A stretch of DNA of 64,000 bases, from assembly GCF_024753545.1 (NCBI RefSeq), contig NZ_JANTOO010000012.1:121277-185276 (forward strand), given 5' to 3'. Source of the DNA: Lysinibacillus pinottii (GTDB lineage Bacteria; Bacillota; Bacilli; Bacillales_A; Planococcaceae). A model generated the notes under the pieces. That model had not been told where the DNA came from. It ran no database searches and worked only from the letters and a program-made list of their open reading frames with translations. The position numbers were made by a program, and so were the translations under genes. Positions 43,787-52,593 of this stretch are shown here, in pieces; within the stretch, counting starts at the first letter, position 1, and each line of letters begins with the position of its first letter.

Positions 43787-44836
43787 CTAATGGGATGGGA
43801 CAAGTTCTTTTTCGATAATGGAGCGATTTTTCTCTTTAAATAGTTCATTATGAGAGGACACCATTCCATGGCGATAAGCAGTTGGCTCTAAATAAGTTTT
43901 AATAGAGTTGACCGCGTTGGCTGCATCTTGGAATGTCCCAAGCAGCAAATTGATTTTTCCTTCAAATGATAAAATATCTCCTGCCGCAAAAATACCAGGC
44001 TGTGCTGTTTCACCAGTTGCTTTGCCTTCAAAATAATAATCATCCTTTTTAGGAATAGAAATGGCTTCATCAAACGTGAGGGACGCTTCACAATTATAGC
44101 CATGACTAATGATAACCTCGTCAATTTGACGAGTGTAACTTTCCTTCGTTTTCGAATTTTCACATCTCACTAATTGAATAGCGGTTTTATCATCATTCGC
44201 TAAAAGCTTTGTAATCGTCGTATTACATTCAATTAGGACCCCTGCATCAATGGCTTCTTTTACAGTTGCTTCATGCGCTGATAATGTATCTTTACGGTAA
44301 ACCACTGTCACACTTTTAGCAAGGGGGCTCAGTTCTACAGCCCAATCAATGGCCGCATTGCCACCACCAGAAATAAGGATATCCCTATTCACAAAACGTT
44401 TATAGGATTGAACGGTATAGTGTAAATTGGACATTTCATATTTCTCAGCACCTTCCAGTGTTAGTTTCTGAGGGTTTATAATACCGCCACCAACCGCTAA
44501 TAGAACAGTTTTTGAATAATGCCTTTCTCCAGTTGCCGTATGTACAATAAATAGATGTTCTTGTCGTTCAATAAAATCTACTTTTGTGTTTGTTAGAATA
44601 GTAGGGTCAAATGTTTTAGCTTGCTGGATCAATTGTTTAACAAATTTCTCGCCTAAAATAGGGGGCTGGCCTCCTATATCCCAAATAAGCTTTTCAGGAT
44701 AAAGTAATACTTTTCCACCAAGTTGAGATTGGCTCTCTATTAATTTTGTTTTTAATCCTCGTAAACCACTATAAAAGGCGCTATATAAGCCAGCAGGGCC
44801 TCCGCCAATAATTGTCACATCATACACATGTTGCAT
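43787..44836 (-). CDS. Ferredoxin--NADP+ reductase (YumC-like)
   Basis: A 349-residue flavoprotein of the thioredoxin-reductase-like FNR group. It has FAD motif IIGGGPAGLYSAFY, NADPH motif ISGGGNAAIDWAVEL and FAAGDILSFEGK, and no CxxC redox pair, which sets it apart from thioredoxin reductase. It passes electrons from NADPH to ferredoxin or flavodoxin and can help release iron from siderophores. ATG 44836 is chosen for AAGGATGTG upstream. It is divergent from the siderophore importer with a Fur box between them. Confidence 0.92.
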   Translation of the reverse strand: MQHVYDVTIIGGGPAGLYSAFYSGLRGLKTKLIESQSQLGGKVLLYPEKLIWDIGGQPPILGEKFVKQLIQQAKTFDPTILTNTKVDFIERQEHLFIVHTATGERHYSKTVLLAVGGGIINPQKLTLEGAEKYEMSNLHYTVQSYKRFVNRDILISGGGNAAIDWAVELSPLAKSVTVVYRKDTLSAHEATVKEAIDAGVLIECNTTITKLLANDDKTAIQLVRCENSKTKESYTRQIDEVIISHGYNCEASLTFDEAISIPKKDDYYFEGKATGETAQPGIFAAGDILSFEGKINLLLGTFQDAANAVNSIKTYLEPTAYRHGMVSSHNELFKEKNRSIIEKELVPSH

Positions 44837-44911
44837 TTTTATTGCCACATCCTTAATTGATAGTAAAAAAGTAATTGACAAAATCTTATCATAAAACTAG
44901 ACTAATTTTAG

Positions 44912-44926
44912 TGATAATGATTATCA
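44912..44926. promoter_or_regulatory. Fur box between reductase and siderophore importer
   Basis: TGATAATGATTATCA is a perfect 7-1-7 Fur site, placed to repress both divergent units when iron is plentiful. Confidence 0.88.
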
Positions 44927-44983
44927 TTTTTAACAGTGCCTATCATAGCATGGAATGAAGTAAAATGAAAGAGAGGGTCCGAA

Positions 44984-45772
44984 TTGCGTTTAGAAGTTGA
45001 ATCGATTCGTGTTGGTTATGAGAATAAAACGATTGTGCATGACTTATCGCTACAAATTCCAGATGGCAAAATCACAACCATCATTGGTTCAAATGGCTGC
45101 GGAAAGTCTACCTTATTAAAGGCCATTACACGAATTTTAAAGCATGAGAGTGGACAGGTCATTCTGGATGGTCAAAATATTTCCAAGATGAACACGAAGG
45201 AATTGGCGAAAGAACTTGCGATTTTACCGCAAAGCCCAGAAAGTGCACATGGTTTAACAGTGGAAGAGCTTGTATCCTACGGTCGATTTCCCTATCAAAA
45301 GGGCTTTGGCAATTTATCACAGAAAGATAAAGAGGTCATTGACTGGGCTTTACAAGTGACAAAAACAGAAGAATTCCGCTTGCAATCTGTAGACGCTTTA
45401 TCAGGTGGACAGCGTCAACGAGTGTGGATTGCCATGTCTTTAGCTCAAGAAACCGACATTATATTTTTAGATGAGCCAACAACCTATTTAGACATGGCAC
45501 ATCAATTAGAGGTTTTAGAGTTACTTTACAAGCTAAATGAAGAACAAGGGCGCACGATTGTTATGGTACTCCATGATTTAAATCAAGCGGCACGTTTTTC
45601 TGATTATATTGTGGCGCTGTCACAAGGAGAGCTTGTTAAATTTGGAACTGCTGAGGAAGTCATGGTTCCAGAAGTATTAAAAAAAGTGTTTAATATTGAT
45701 GCTGTAATTGGCAAAGATCCACGAACGAACAAACCAATGTGCATTACATATAACTTATTACAAACCGTTTAA
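44984..45772 (+). CDS. Iron-siderophore ABC transporter ATPase (FecE/YusV-like)
   Basis: A 262-residue ATPase with Walker A GSNGCGKST, signature LSGGQRQR, Walker B IIFLDEPTTYLD and HDLNQAARFSD. It powers the siderophore importer formed by the next three genes. A TTG start is used, with GAGAGGG upstream. The gene lies just downstream of the Fur box. Confidence 0.94.
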   Translation: MRLEVESIRVGYENKTIVHDLSLQIPDGKITTIIGSNGCGKSTLLKAITRILKHESGQVILDGQNISKMNTKELAKELAILPQSPESAHGLTVEELVSYGRFPYQKGFGNLSQKDKEVIDWALQVTKTEEFRLQSVDALSGGQRQRVWIAMSLAQETDIIFLDEPTTYLDMAHQLEVLELLYKLNEEQGRTIVMVLHDLNQAARFSDYIVALSQGELVKFGTAEEVMVPEVLKKVFNIDAVIGKDPRTNKPMCITYNLLQTV

Positions 45773-45788
45773 AGGAGAATGAAAGACA

Positions 45789-46715
45789 ATGAAGAAGTGG
45801 TTATTACCAATGTTTATGATGCTCGTACTAGTACTTGCAGCGTGCGGCAATAAAGAAGAGAAAATAGAAAAGGCTGATGAAGGCTCGAAAGAAGCGACTT
45901 CTGCAGAAACAATTACTTATCAATCTGAAGCAGGACCTATTGAAGTACCAGCAAACCCTAAACGTGTAGTCGTGTTATCTTCATTTGTAGGGGATTTATT
46001 ACAGCTTGATGTTGATGTTGTCGGTGTAGATGCATGGGCAGCGAAAAATCCGAACTTTGAAGATGCTATTAAAGATGCAGTAGTTGTAGAAAATACAGAT
46101 ATCGAAAAAATTCTTGAGCTAGAGCCAGACTTAATCATTGGTTTAAATGGTATTGAAAATGCTGATAAATTATCAGAAATCGCTCCAACTGTATTATTTA
46201 CGTATGGGAAAGTAGACTATTTACAGCAATTTATTGAAATCGGTAAAGTGGTCAATAAAGAAAAAGAAGCAACGGCATGGGTAGAAGATTTTAAAGTACG
46301 TGCAGCGGAATCTGGTAAAAAAATTAAAGAAAAAATCGGGGAAGATGCAACTGTAACAGTCGCAGAAAACTTTAATAAACAATTTTATATTTATGGCGAT
46401 AACTGGGGACGCGGAACAGAGATTTTATATCAAGAAATGGGCTTAAAAATGCCTGAGAAAGTTAAAGAAACAGCTTTAGAGCCAGGCTACTATGCTATTT
46501 CTCAAGAAGTTTTAGGGGATTATGCAGGGGACTATGTGATCTTCAGTATGTTCCAAGACCAAGATAATTCATTTACAGACGCAGCATGGTTTAAAGACTT
46601 AGAAGCAGTGAAAAATGGTCATTTATTTGAAGTGAATGCAAATGCCTTTTATTTCAATGACCCGATTACATTAGAACATCAACTGAAGTTCTTTGAAGAG
46701 AAATTTTTACAATAA
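45789..46715 (+). CDS. Iron-siderophore-binding lipoprotein
   Basis: A 308-residue class III binding protein with a lipoprotein signal (LVLAACGN), a PKRVVVLSSFVGDLLQL start strand and two lobes joined by a long helix. Residue patterns match FeuA/YfiY-type iron-siderophore receptors; the exact siderophore cannot be told. AAAGGAGAATGAAAGAC precedes the ATG. It is 16 bp after the ATPase gene. Confidence 0.93.
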   Translation: MKKWLLPMFMMLVLVLAACGNKEEKIEKADEGSKEATSAETITYQSEAGPIEVPANPKRVVVLSSFVGDLLQLDVDVVGVDAWAAKNPNFEDAIKDAVVVENTDIEKILELEPDLIIGLNGIENADKLSEIAPTVLFTYGKVDYLQQFIEIGKVVNKEKEATAWVEDFKVRAAESGKKIKEKIGEDATVTVAENFNKQFYIYGDNWGRGTEILYQEMGLKMPEKVKETALEPGYYAISQEVLGDYAGDYVIFSMFQDQDNSFTDAAWFKDLEAVKNGHLFEVNANAFYFNDPITLEHQLKFFEEKFLQ

Positions 46716-46738
46716 TTAGTAGAGAGTAGCGAAGGCAA

Positions 46739-47740
46739 ATGACAAAGTTTCGACAGTTACCATTTTGGCTTCAGGTATTGCTTGCATTGCTCGTATTAAT
46801 CGGCACGGCTTGTATCTCGCTGTGCTTAGGCGCAGCGAATACGAGCATTCAAGATGTCTATCAAGCAATTGTCGGACAAAGTGGTGGTAAGCATTACACG
46901 ATTTTACGTGAAATTCGATTTCCTCGTATCATTGCTGCTATTTTTGTTGGCAGTGCACTCGCAGTTGCGGGAGCGATTATGCAGGGGGTTACACGCAATC
47001 CATTAGCGGATCCAGGGCTACTTGGTTTAACAGCAGGGGCAAATGCGGCCCTTGCTTTAACGATGGCATTTATCCCGAAATTCTCTTATTATACGTTAAT
47101 TATAGCCTGCTTTATTGGAGCTGGAATTGGTATGATAATCGTTTATGGGATCGGTGCTTCTACTAAGAAAGGTTTCTCACCATTGAGACTTGTTTTAGCT
47201 GGTGCAGCAGTTACTGCATTATTACAGGCGATTGCTGAAGGCACAGGCATTTTATTTCAAATTTCCAAGGATGTTTCGATGTGGACGAGTGGCGGATTCA
47301 TTGGCACGACATGGCAGGCGTTATTGATTGTTCCTGTCATTGTCATAGGTCTCCTATTGTCATTTGCTTTTAGTCGACAATTAACGATTTTAAGTTTAAA
47401 TGAAGAAGTTGCGGTAGGAGTTGGACAAAACACAACATTAATTAAAGGTATTATGATGTTTGCTGTCGTTATTTTAGCAGGCTCTGCCGTAGCTCTTGTT
47501 GGGAATCTAGCATTTGTTGGCTTAATGGTACCTCATATTGTTCGCGCATTTGTAGGAACGGATTATCGTTTTGTCTTACCGATGAGCGCAATTATTGGCG
47601 GCTGGTTTATGGTGACGGCTGATTTTGCAGGTCGCATGATTAATGCACCATTTGAAACGCCAGTTGTAGCGATTGTTTCGATTCTTGGTCTACCATTCTT
47701 CCTACTATTAGTAAGGAAGGGAGGACGCCAATTTGTTTAA
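46739..47740 (+). CDS. Siderophore ABC permease (FecCD family), subunit 1
   Basis: A 333-residue BtuC/FecCD permease with about ten helices, RFPRIIAAIFVGSALAVAGA and MQGVTRNPLADPGLLGL near the first third, and NLAFVGLMVPHIVRAFVG near the end. It forms a heterodimer with the next permease. Its end overlaps that gene by 8 bp. Confidence 0.94.
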   Translation: MTKFRQLPFWLQVLLALLVLIGTACISLCLGAANTSIQDVYQAIVGQSGGKHYTILREIRFPRIIAAIFVGSALAVAGAIMQGVTRNPLADPGLLGLTAGANAALALTMAFIPKFSYYTLIIACFIGAGIGMIIVYGIGASTKKGFSPLRLVLAGAAVTALLQAIAEGTGILFQISKDVSMWTSGGFIGTTWQALLIVPVIVIGLLLSFAFSRQLTILSLNEEVAVGVGQNTTLIKGIMMFAVVILAGSAVALVGNLAFVGLMVPHIVRAFVGTDYRFVLPMSAIIGGWFMVTADFAGRMINAPFETPVVAIVSILGLPFFLLLVRKGGRQFV

Positions 47741-48740
47741 AGAAGGTCGCAAAAAACAACGAAAATGGCTTTTTACTTGGCTTGTCGTCACGTTATTCAT
47801 TTTTGTTCTAGGCATTTCTTTAGGACCAGCCTCAGTTTCGTTTGATCGCATTCTACCAACCTTGTTAGGCAACGGTAGCTTTAAAGAATCCTTCGTATTA
47901 TTCTCAGTTCGCTTACCAAGAATGTTGGTATTAGCAGCGGCAGGGATGGCGTTAGCTTTAGCAGGTGCGGTCCTACAAGGGGTTACACGCAATGATTTAG
48001 CAGATCCAGGGATTATTGGTATTAATGCGGGAGCAGGTGTCGGGATTACAGTCTTTTACTTACTTGTAAATGGCGATCTCCCACATTTTGCTTATATATT
48101 GCCAGTTGTAGGGTTTTGTAGTGCTCTTTTTACTGCCCTTTGCATTTACTTTTTCTCTTATCAACGCCATAAAGGGGTGCAACCTGTTCAATTGATTTTA
48201 ATTGGGGTAGGGGTAGCCTCTGCTTTATCTGGGGTTATGATGGTATTAATCTCCTCAGCAGAGCGTAGTGATGTGCAATTCATTGCCCAATGGCTTGCAG
48301 GTAGCGTTTGGGGTACGGATTGGCCATTTTTCTGGGCTTTAGTGCCCTGGCTTGTGCTTGGGATTCCGTACATTCTCTATAAATCCAATGTCTTAAATGT
48401 CTTGGCGATGACGGAGCAAACAGCCGTAGGTCTTGGGATGAATATCGGGCGCGAGCGGTTACGCTTATTAATCGTCGCTGTGGCACTAGCAGCAGCAGCA
48501 GTTTCTGTAACAGGTGGTATTGCCTTTATAGGGTTGATGGCACCTCATATTGCCAAACAGCTTGTCGGACCACGCTACCAATTCTTTTTACCATTGACTT
48601 TATGCATTGGCGCAAGTTTATTAATGCTGTCCGATACGATTGGCCGCGTTGCCATTGCTACTGCAACAGTGCCAGCGGGAATTATTGTGGCCTTTATTGG
48701 CGCACCTTACTTTTTATATTTATTACGGAAAAGTGTATAG
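47733..48740 (+). CDS. Siderophore ABC permease (FecCD family), subunit 2
   Basis: A 335-residue FecCD permease with RLPRMLVLAAAGMALALAGA, LQGVTRNDLADPGIIGI and IAFIGLMAPHIAKQLVG. TTG 47733 is used, with GGGAGG 8 bp upstream inside the preceding gene, so the two are translationally coupled. It closes the siderophore operon. Confidence 0.93.
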   Translation: MFKEGRKKQRKWLFTWLVVTLFIFVLGISLGPASVSFDRILPTLLGNGSFKESFVLFSVRLPRMLVLAAAGMALALAGAVLQGVTRNDLADPGIIGINAGAGVGITVFYLLVNGDLPHFAYILPVVGFCSALFTALCIYFFSYQRHKGVQPVQLILIGVGVASALSGVMMVLISSAERSDVQFIAQWLAGSVWGTDWPFFWALVPWLVLGIPYILYKSNVLNVLAMTEQTAVGLGMNIGRERLRLLIVAVALAAAAVSVTGGIAFIGLMAPHIAKQLVGPRYQFFLPLTLCIGASLLMLSDTIGRVAIATATVPAGIIVAFIGAPYFLYLLRKSV

Positions 48741-48841
48741 AAAAGTGATAGCACGAGTAAATGGATGCTCGAAAGCAAAGGCTTTTGAACTACTGAAATG
48801 AAAGAAAGATTTATTTTACTAAATGTATATGGCAAGTTTTT

Positions 48842-48870
48842 AGGAACCTCATTTGTTGAGGTTCTTTTTT
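48842..48870 (+). terminator. Terminator of the siderophore operon
   Basis: GGAACCTCA / TGAGGTTCT stem with a short TTTGT loop followed by T7. Confidence 0.82.
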
Positions 48871-48897
48871 TATATAATCAAGACAGGAGGTGAATAA

Positions 48898-49839
48898 ATG
48901 ATTCTATTAGCACGTCGAATATCGGAAACACAGAAGACACTAGAAGCCATTGTTCGAAGACTCTCAAACTCTCACCAGGAGTACTCGAATTATGATGAAA
49001 ACTTAAGACGTTTAAAGGCTGGACACGCAGGCGAACAGCGTGTAGATGCAGAGTGGCTTGAGATAGACCTTCCTACCCCCTATTATTTTCTCCATGATTT
49101 TCAAACGATGAATAACTTCGGCTCTACTCACCAAATGGACACCATTTTTCTATGTCCACACTTTTTACTGATTGTAGAAATCAAAAATATAACAGGCGTT
49201 CTCTCATATGATACCTCCTTTGCACAATTGACACGGATGACCTCAGAAGGCAAGGTAGAGGGAATGACTGATCCATTTCTTCAACTTGAACGACATGTAG
49301 GATGGATGAAAAAACTGTTACATCAAGAAAAATTTCAATTGCCTGTTTTGCATGCAGTCGTGCTTGCAACAAAAAATGGAATTTTATCAGAAGGTTTTCA
49401 TGGACAGCCAATATTTCATGTAACCGGATTACGTACACATTTACAAAAATGGTTCGACCTGCATCAACCAGTAGAGAATGAAAACCTCTTTCGATTTGCT
49501 ATGCACCTCATGTCCCTGCATAGCACAATAAAAAGAGAGGTGAAGGTACCTCTTGAGGAGATGGTAAAGGGGGTTCTATGTCCCCATTGTGCGAATGGTC
49601 AGCCAATGAACTACCATTATAAAAAATGGCATTGCCCTCGCTGTAAATGGGTCGACCAGGATGCATTGAAAAAAGCCCTCGAAGATTATCGATTATTAGT
49701 AGGTCCAAAGCTCACCAATAAAAGCTTCCGCGAATTCTTTGCCATCGATTCCCCAAACGTCGCCTACAAGCTACTACAGCAGCTCCCATTAAAAGCAGAC
49801 GGAATAAAGAAACATAGACAGTATTGGATTATGGAATAG
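48898..49839 (+). CDS. NERD-domain protein with C-terminal zinc ribbon
   Basis: A 313-residue protein. A nuclease-related (NERD) domain spans about 40-160, with KAGHAGEQRVD, TIFLCPHFLLIVEIKN (acidic/Lys core of the restriction-like fold) and FLQLERHVGWM. A four-cysteine zinc ribbon (CPHC...CPRC) follows near 229-250, then an HTH-like end. NERD proteins are predicted DNA-binding or nuclease proteins of unknown role. AGGAGGTGAATAA precedes the ATG. A terminator and then the large repeat array follow. Confidence 0.88.
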   Translation: MILLARRISETQKTLEAIVRRLSNSHQEYSNYDENLRRLKAGHAGEQRVDAEWLEIDLPTPYYFLHDFQTMNNFGSTHQMDTIFLCPHFLLIVEIKNITGVLSYDTSFAQLTRMTSEGKVEGMTDPFLQLERHVGWMKKLLHQEKFQLPVLHAVVLATKNGILSEGFHGQPIFHVTGLRTHLQKWFDLHQPVENENLFRFAMHLMSLHSTIKREVKVPLEEMVKGVLCPHCANGQPMNYHYKKWHCPRCKWVDQDALKKALEDYRLLVGPKLTNKSFREFFAIDSPNVAYKLLQQLPLKADGIKKHRQYWIME

Positions 49840-49845
49840 AAACGA

Positions 49846-49880
49846 ACTACAATTCAGCCAGACTGAGTTGTAGTTTTTTT
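49846..49880 (+). terminator. Terminator of the NERD gene
   Basis: ACTACAATTCAG / CTGAGTTGTAGT stem (one G-T pair) followed by T7. Confidence 0.82.
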
Positions 49881-50623
49881 GTGGGGAGATAGTGAGGCAA
49901 AGTGAGCGGAACATCAAGAGTGACGGATAGAGTGAGAGAATCGCAAAGAGTGACGGATAGAGGGAAAGAAGTGACGGATAGAGGGAGGAAAGTGACGGAT
50001 AGAAAAGGAAAAGTGACGGATAGAGAGTGAAAAGTGATGGATACGCATGAAGAAGGCTCGGGTGGAGAGGCGAAAATGAGGGAATCGCAAAGAGTGACGG
50101 ATAGAGAGAGGAAAGTGACGGATAAAACGGAAAAACTGACGGATAGAGAGTGAAAAGTGATGGATACGCATGAAGAAGGCGCGGGTGGGGAGGCGAAAAT
50201 GAGGGAATCGCAAAGAGTGACGGATAGAGAGAGGAAAGTGACGGATAGAACGGAAAAAGTGACGGATAGAGANNNNNNNNNNNNNNNNNNNNNNNNNNNN
50301 NNNNNNNNNNNNNNNNNNNNNNNNNNNNNNNNNNNNNNNNNNNNNNNNAATGAGGGAATCGCAAAGAGTAACGGATAGAGTGAGGAAAGTGACGGATAGA
50401 ACGGAAAAAGTGACGGATAGAGAGTGAAAAGTGATGGATACGCATGAAGAAGGCGCGGGTGGAGAGGCGAAAATGAGGGAATCGCAAAGAGTGACGGATA
50501 GAGTGAGGAAAGTGACGGATACTCCTGCTCGCTTTCTACTCCTTGTCCACCTTTCTCTTCTCCATTACAGCCGACTAATAAAATTGACATAAATACCATG
50601 CCTGAAATTATACCCTTTTTCAT
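49847..50623 (-). CDS. Lipoprotein gene whose body is the repeat array
   Basis: ATG 50623 on the minus strand has a strong ribosome site (GGAAGGAGAAGGAGAAATA) and encodes a clean lipoprotein signal with lipobox ILLVGC and about 34 unique residues up to ESEQE. From there the frame runs straight into the repeat array and stays open, giving Tyr/Pro/Ser/Leu-rich heptads such as LYPSLFP and LYPSLFA. Because 21 and 123 are multiples of three, the array is open in several frames, so openness does not prove translation. The assembly gap at 50273-50348 makes the frame unsure. It may be a lipoprotein gene cut short by the repeats. Confidence 0.4.
   Translation of the reverse strand: MKKGIISGMVFMSILLVGCNGEEKGGQGVESEQEYPSLSSLYPSLFAIPSFSPLHPRLLHAYPSLFTLYPSLFPFYPSLSSLYPLLFAIPSXXXXXXXXXXXXXXXXXXXXXXXXXXSLSVTFSVLSVTFLSLSVTLCDSLIFASPPAPSSCVSITFHSLSVSFSVLSVTFLSLSVTLCDSLIFASPPEPSSCVSITFHSLSVTFPFLSVTFLPLSVTSFPLSVTLCDSLTLSVTLDVPLTLPHYLPTKKLQLSLAEL
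49916..50527 (+). repeat. Tandem array of 21-bp GTGACGGATAGA units in 123-bp higher-order repeats
   Basis: CGGATAG-type cores occur at 49924, 49954, 49975, 49996, 50017 and 50038 (TGGATAC variant), then 50098, 50119, 50140, 50161, 50221, 50242 and 50263. Steps are mostly 21 bp, with 60-bp jumps. ATGAGGGAATCGCAAAGA recurs at 50076, 50199, 50350 and 50473; the two flanking intervals are each exactly 123 bp. It is the same family as the 22.6-kb array. Copy number is not fixed because of the N-run. Confidence 0.95.
50273..50348. other. Assembly gap (76 N) inside the repeat array
   Basis: The run of N lies in a 123-bp tandem unit. The interval across it (151 bp) does not fit a whole number of units, so the true size differs from 76 bp and units may be missing. 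Confidence 0.98.
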
Positions 50624-50728
50624 TATTTCTCCTTCTCCTTCCAAAGAAATTCACCACTTAATCAAGTGCTATATAAAAATAACAAATGCACCCAAATTAC
50701 CCTTATTTTATAGATGTGATATCCCGAC

Positions 50729-50772
50729 TAGACAAATAGAGATTTTAGGTTTATAGTTAGCTAGGCTAACTA
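50729..50772 (+). promoter_or_regulatory. Promoter and MarR operator before the MarR-MFS operon
   Basis: TAGACA, 17-bp spacer, TATAGT (50752-50757), overlapped by the palindrome TAGTTAGC-TAG-GCTAACTA (50754-50772). It is typical of MarR autorepression. Confidence 0.72.
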
Positions 50773-50795
50773 ATATAAAAGGAAGAAGTGATCTT

Positions 50796-51215
50796 GTGAC
50801 AATTGAGCAGGAGTTTTTTAATCAGTATCGTTTAATGTATAGGCCTTTTATTAATAAGCTAAATGTGCAACTTGAACCGTATCAGTTATATAGCTCACAG
50901 TGGGCAGTTCTTCGTTTATTAAAGGATAAGGGTCCGCATTCCTTTGTTGATATCGCGAATTTTATGTCTATTGAGAAGCCGAGTGTGACGAAGCTTGTAC
51001 ATAAGCTTGTGGAGCTAGGCTATGTGGAAACGATGGTGGGCAAGGATAAGCGAGAAAAGCTTGTGTATTTATCGGCGTATGGGGAGGAGCTTGTGCAGGA
51101 GATTAAAGCTCACTTGAAGCCATTTTTTGAGCATGCACTGGCAGGTGTACCTCAGCAAGATATCGAAATTGCGACACAGGTTTTTGAAAGAATTTGTATG
51201 AATATTAATCAATAG
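50796..51215 (+). CDS. MarR-family transcriptional regulator
   Basis: A 139-residue winged-helix protein with SQWAVLRLLKDKGPHSFVDI, the recognition helix IEKPSVTKLVHKLVELGYVE and the beta-wing DKREKLVYLSAYGEE. It starts at GTG with GGAAGAAG upstream. It probably represses its own promoter, through the palindrome there, and the downstream MFS pump 13 bp away. The inducer is unknown. Confidence 0.92.
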   Translation: MTIEQEFFNQYRLMYRPFINKLNVQLEPYQLYSSQWAVLRLLKDKGPHSFVDIANFMSIEKPSVTKLVHKLVELGYVETMVGKDKREKLVYLSAYGEELVQEIKAHLKPFFEHALAGVPQQDIEIATQVFERICMNINQ

Positions 51216-51228
51216 GAGAGCGAGTAAC

Positions 51229-52431
51229 GTGGAAGTAACAGCAAGAAAGAAACTATGGACAAAGGACTTTTTAATTGTCTCTCTCATAAATTTTACCATT
51301 ACGTTAATCTTTTATTTATTAATGGTTACGATTGCTGCTTATGCAGTGGAACATTTTAATGCGTCTACAAGTACAGCCGGTCTTGTATCGAGTATTTTTA
51401 TTATTGGAACATTATTAGGGCGTCTTGGAACGGGCCGTATTATTGGGGATTGGGGAAGCAAGAAAACATTATTCTGCGGATTACTTTTATTTATGTTGTC
51501 AACGATGTCCTATTTTATAGCAGGAAATTTACCGTTACTTATGCTGAATCGTTTAATACAGGGGATTGCCCTTGGAGTAGCGAGTACAGCGACGGGGACG
51601 ATTATTGCACAGATTTTACCACCTGAGCGACGCGGGGAAGGGATTGGTTATTATAGCTTAAGTGCGATTTTGGCTACAGCTATTGGACCTTTTGTCGGTA
51701 TTTTATTAACACAGCTATTTGAGGATTATCGCATGATTTTTGCTGTTGATTCCGTTTTAGCTATTATCTGCTTTTTCATGTATTTTATCGTAACAGTCCC
51801 AGATGCGCCGAAGAAGACAGTGGATGCAGCTGTGAAGGCTGGCTTTAAGATGACGAATTTCATTGAATTGCGTGCTGTACCGATTGCCTTTGTTGCACTG
51901 GTAATTGGTTTTGCGTATTCGGGTGTTATGTCCTTTATGACGTTTTATGCGAAGGAGCTTGATTTAGTATCAGCAGGCAGTTACTTTTTCATCATCTATG
52001 CTATTGTCATTTTAGCTACACGCCCATTTACTGGGAAATTACTAGATACACGAGGTGCTAATATTATTATTTATCCATGTTTGGTGATTTTTGCTATTGG
52101 TATGTATGCATTTAGTTCAGCGTCAACAACCATTGCTTTTTTAATTGCTGCAGCATGTATAGGTATTGGCTATGGTAACTTCAACTCTGTTGCACAGGCT
52201 GTTGCTATTAAGGTAACGCCGAATGAACGTTTAGGACTTGCGACATCTACTTACTTTATTTTTTATGATTTAGGATTGGGTGTCGGGCCTTATTTCTTAG
52301 GATTATTTGTGCCTTCAGCGGGCTACAGTGCCATATTCTTTGCGATGGTCTTTGTCATTTTATTATCCATTGTGCTTTATTATTTCTTACATGGTAAATA
52401 TGAAAAAATGAAACAAGTAAAAATTTTGTAG
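51229..52431 (+). CDS. MFS transporter, drug-efflux type
   Basis: A 400-residue, 12-helix major facilitator protein. Motif A appears as GRLGTGRIIGDWGSKK in the loop between helices 2 and 3. It resembles the YfkF/YwoG-like efflux group found with MarR regulators. GTG start with AGGAGAGCG upstream. Substrate unknown; export is proton-driven by family rule. Confidence 0.9.
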   Translation: MEVTARKKLWTKDFLIVSLINFTITLIFYLLMVTIAAYAVEHFNASTSTAGLVSSIFIIGTLLGRLGTGRIIGDWGSKKTLFCGLLLFMLSTMSYFIAGNLPLLMLNRLIQGIALGVASTATGTIIAQILPPERRGEGIGYYSLSAILATAIGPFVGILLTQLFEDYRMIFAVDSVLAIICFFMYFIVTVPDAPKKTVDAAVKAGFKMTNFIELRAVPIAFVALVIGFAYSGVMSFMTFYAKELDLVSAGSYFFIIYAIVILATRPFTGKLLDTRGANIIIYPCLVIFAIGMYAFSSASTTIAFLIAAACIGIGYGNFNSVAQAVAIKVTPNERLGLATSTYFIFYDLGLGVGPYFLGLFVPSAGYSAIFFAMVFVILLSIVLYYFLHGKYEKMKQVKIL

Positions 52432-52452
52432 ATTAGAATCATTATATTGTGG

Positions 52453-52508
52453 AAAAAACGTCTTTTTTCTAGTTGTTTATAAAAAACAACTTAAAAATGA
52501 CGTTTTTT
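52453..52508 (+). terminator. Terminator after the MFS gene
   Basis: AAAAAACGTC / GACGTTTTTT outer stem enclosing AGTTGTTT / AAACAACT, ending in a T-run. Confidence 0.7.
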
Positions 52509-52528
52509 TCTTTTTAAAAAAAATTATC

Positions 52529-52557
52529 TTGCATTAGAGGATGATAATCATTATCAT
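52529..52557 (+). promoter_or_regulatory. Fur-controlled promoter of the efe operon
   Basis: TTGCAT, 17-bp spacer, TATCAT, with a perfect Fur box TGATAATCATTATCA at 52542-52556 covering the -10. Confidence 0.85.
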
Positions 52558-52593
52558 CACAATATAAAACAAAATCGGGAGTAGGTACGAAGT

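Noticed and set aside
49789..50487. Long minus-strand ORFs rich in YPSL heptads in two or three frames across the array
   Set aside because: The 21-bp and 123-bp periods keep all frames open, so these are by-products of the repeat. Only the frame joined to a real lipoprotein start is kept, with low confidence.
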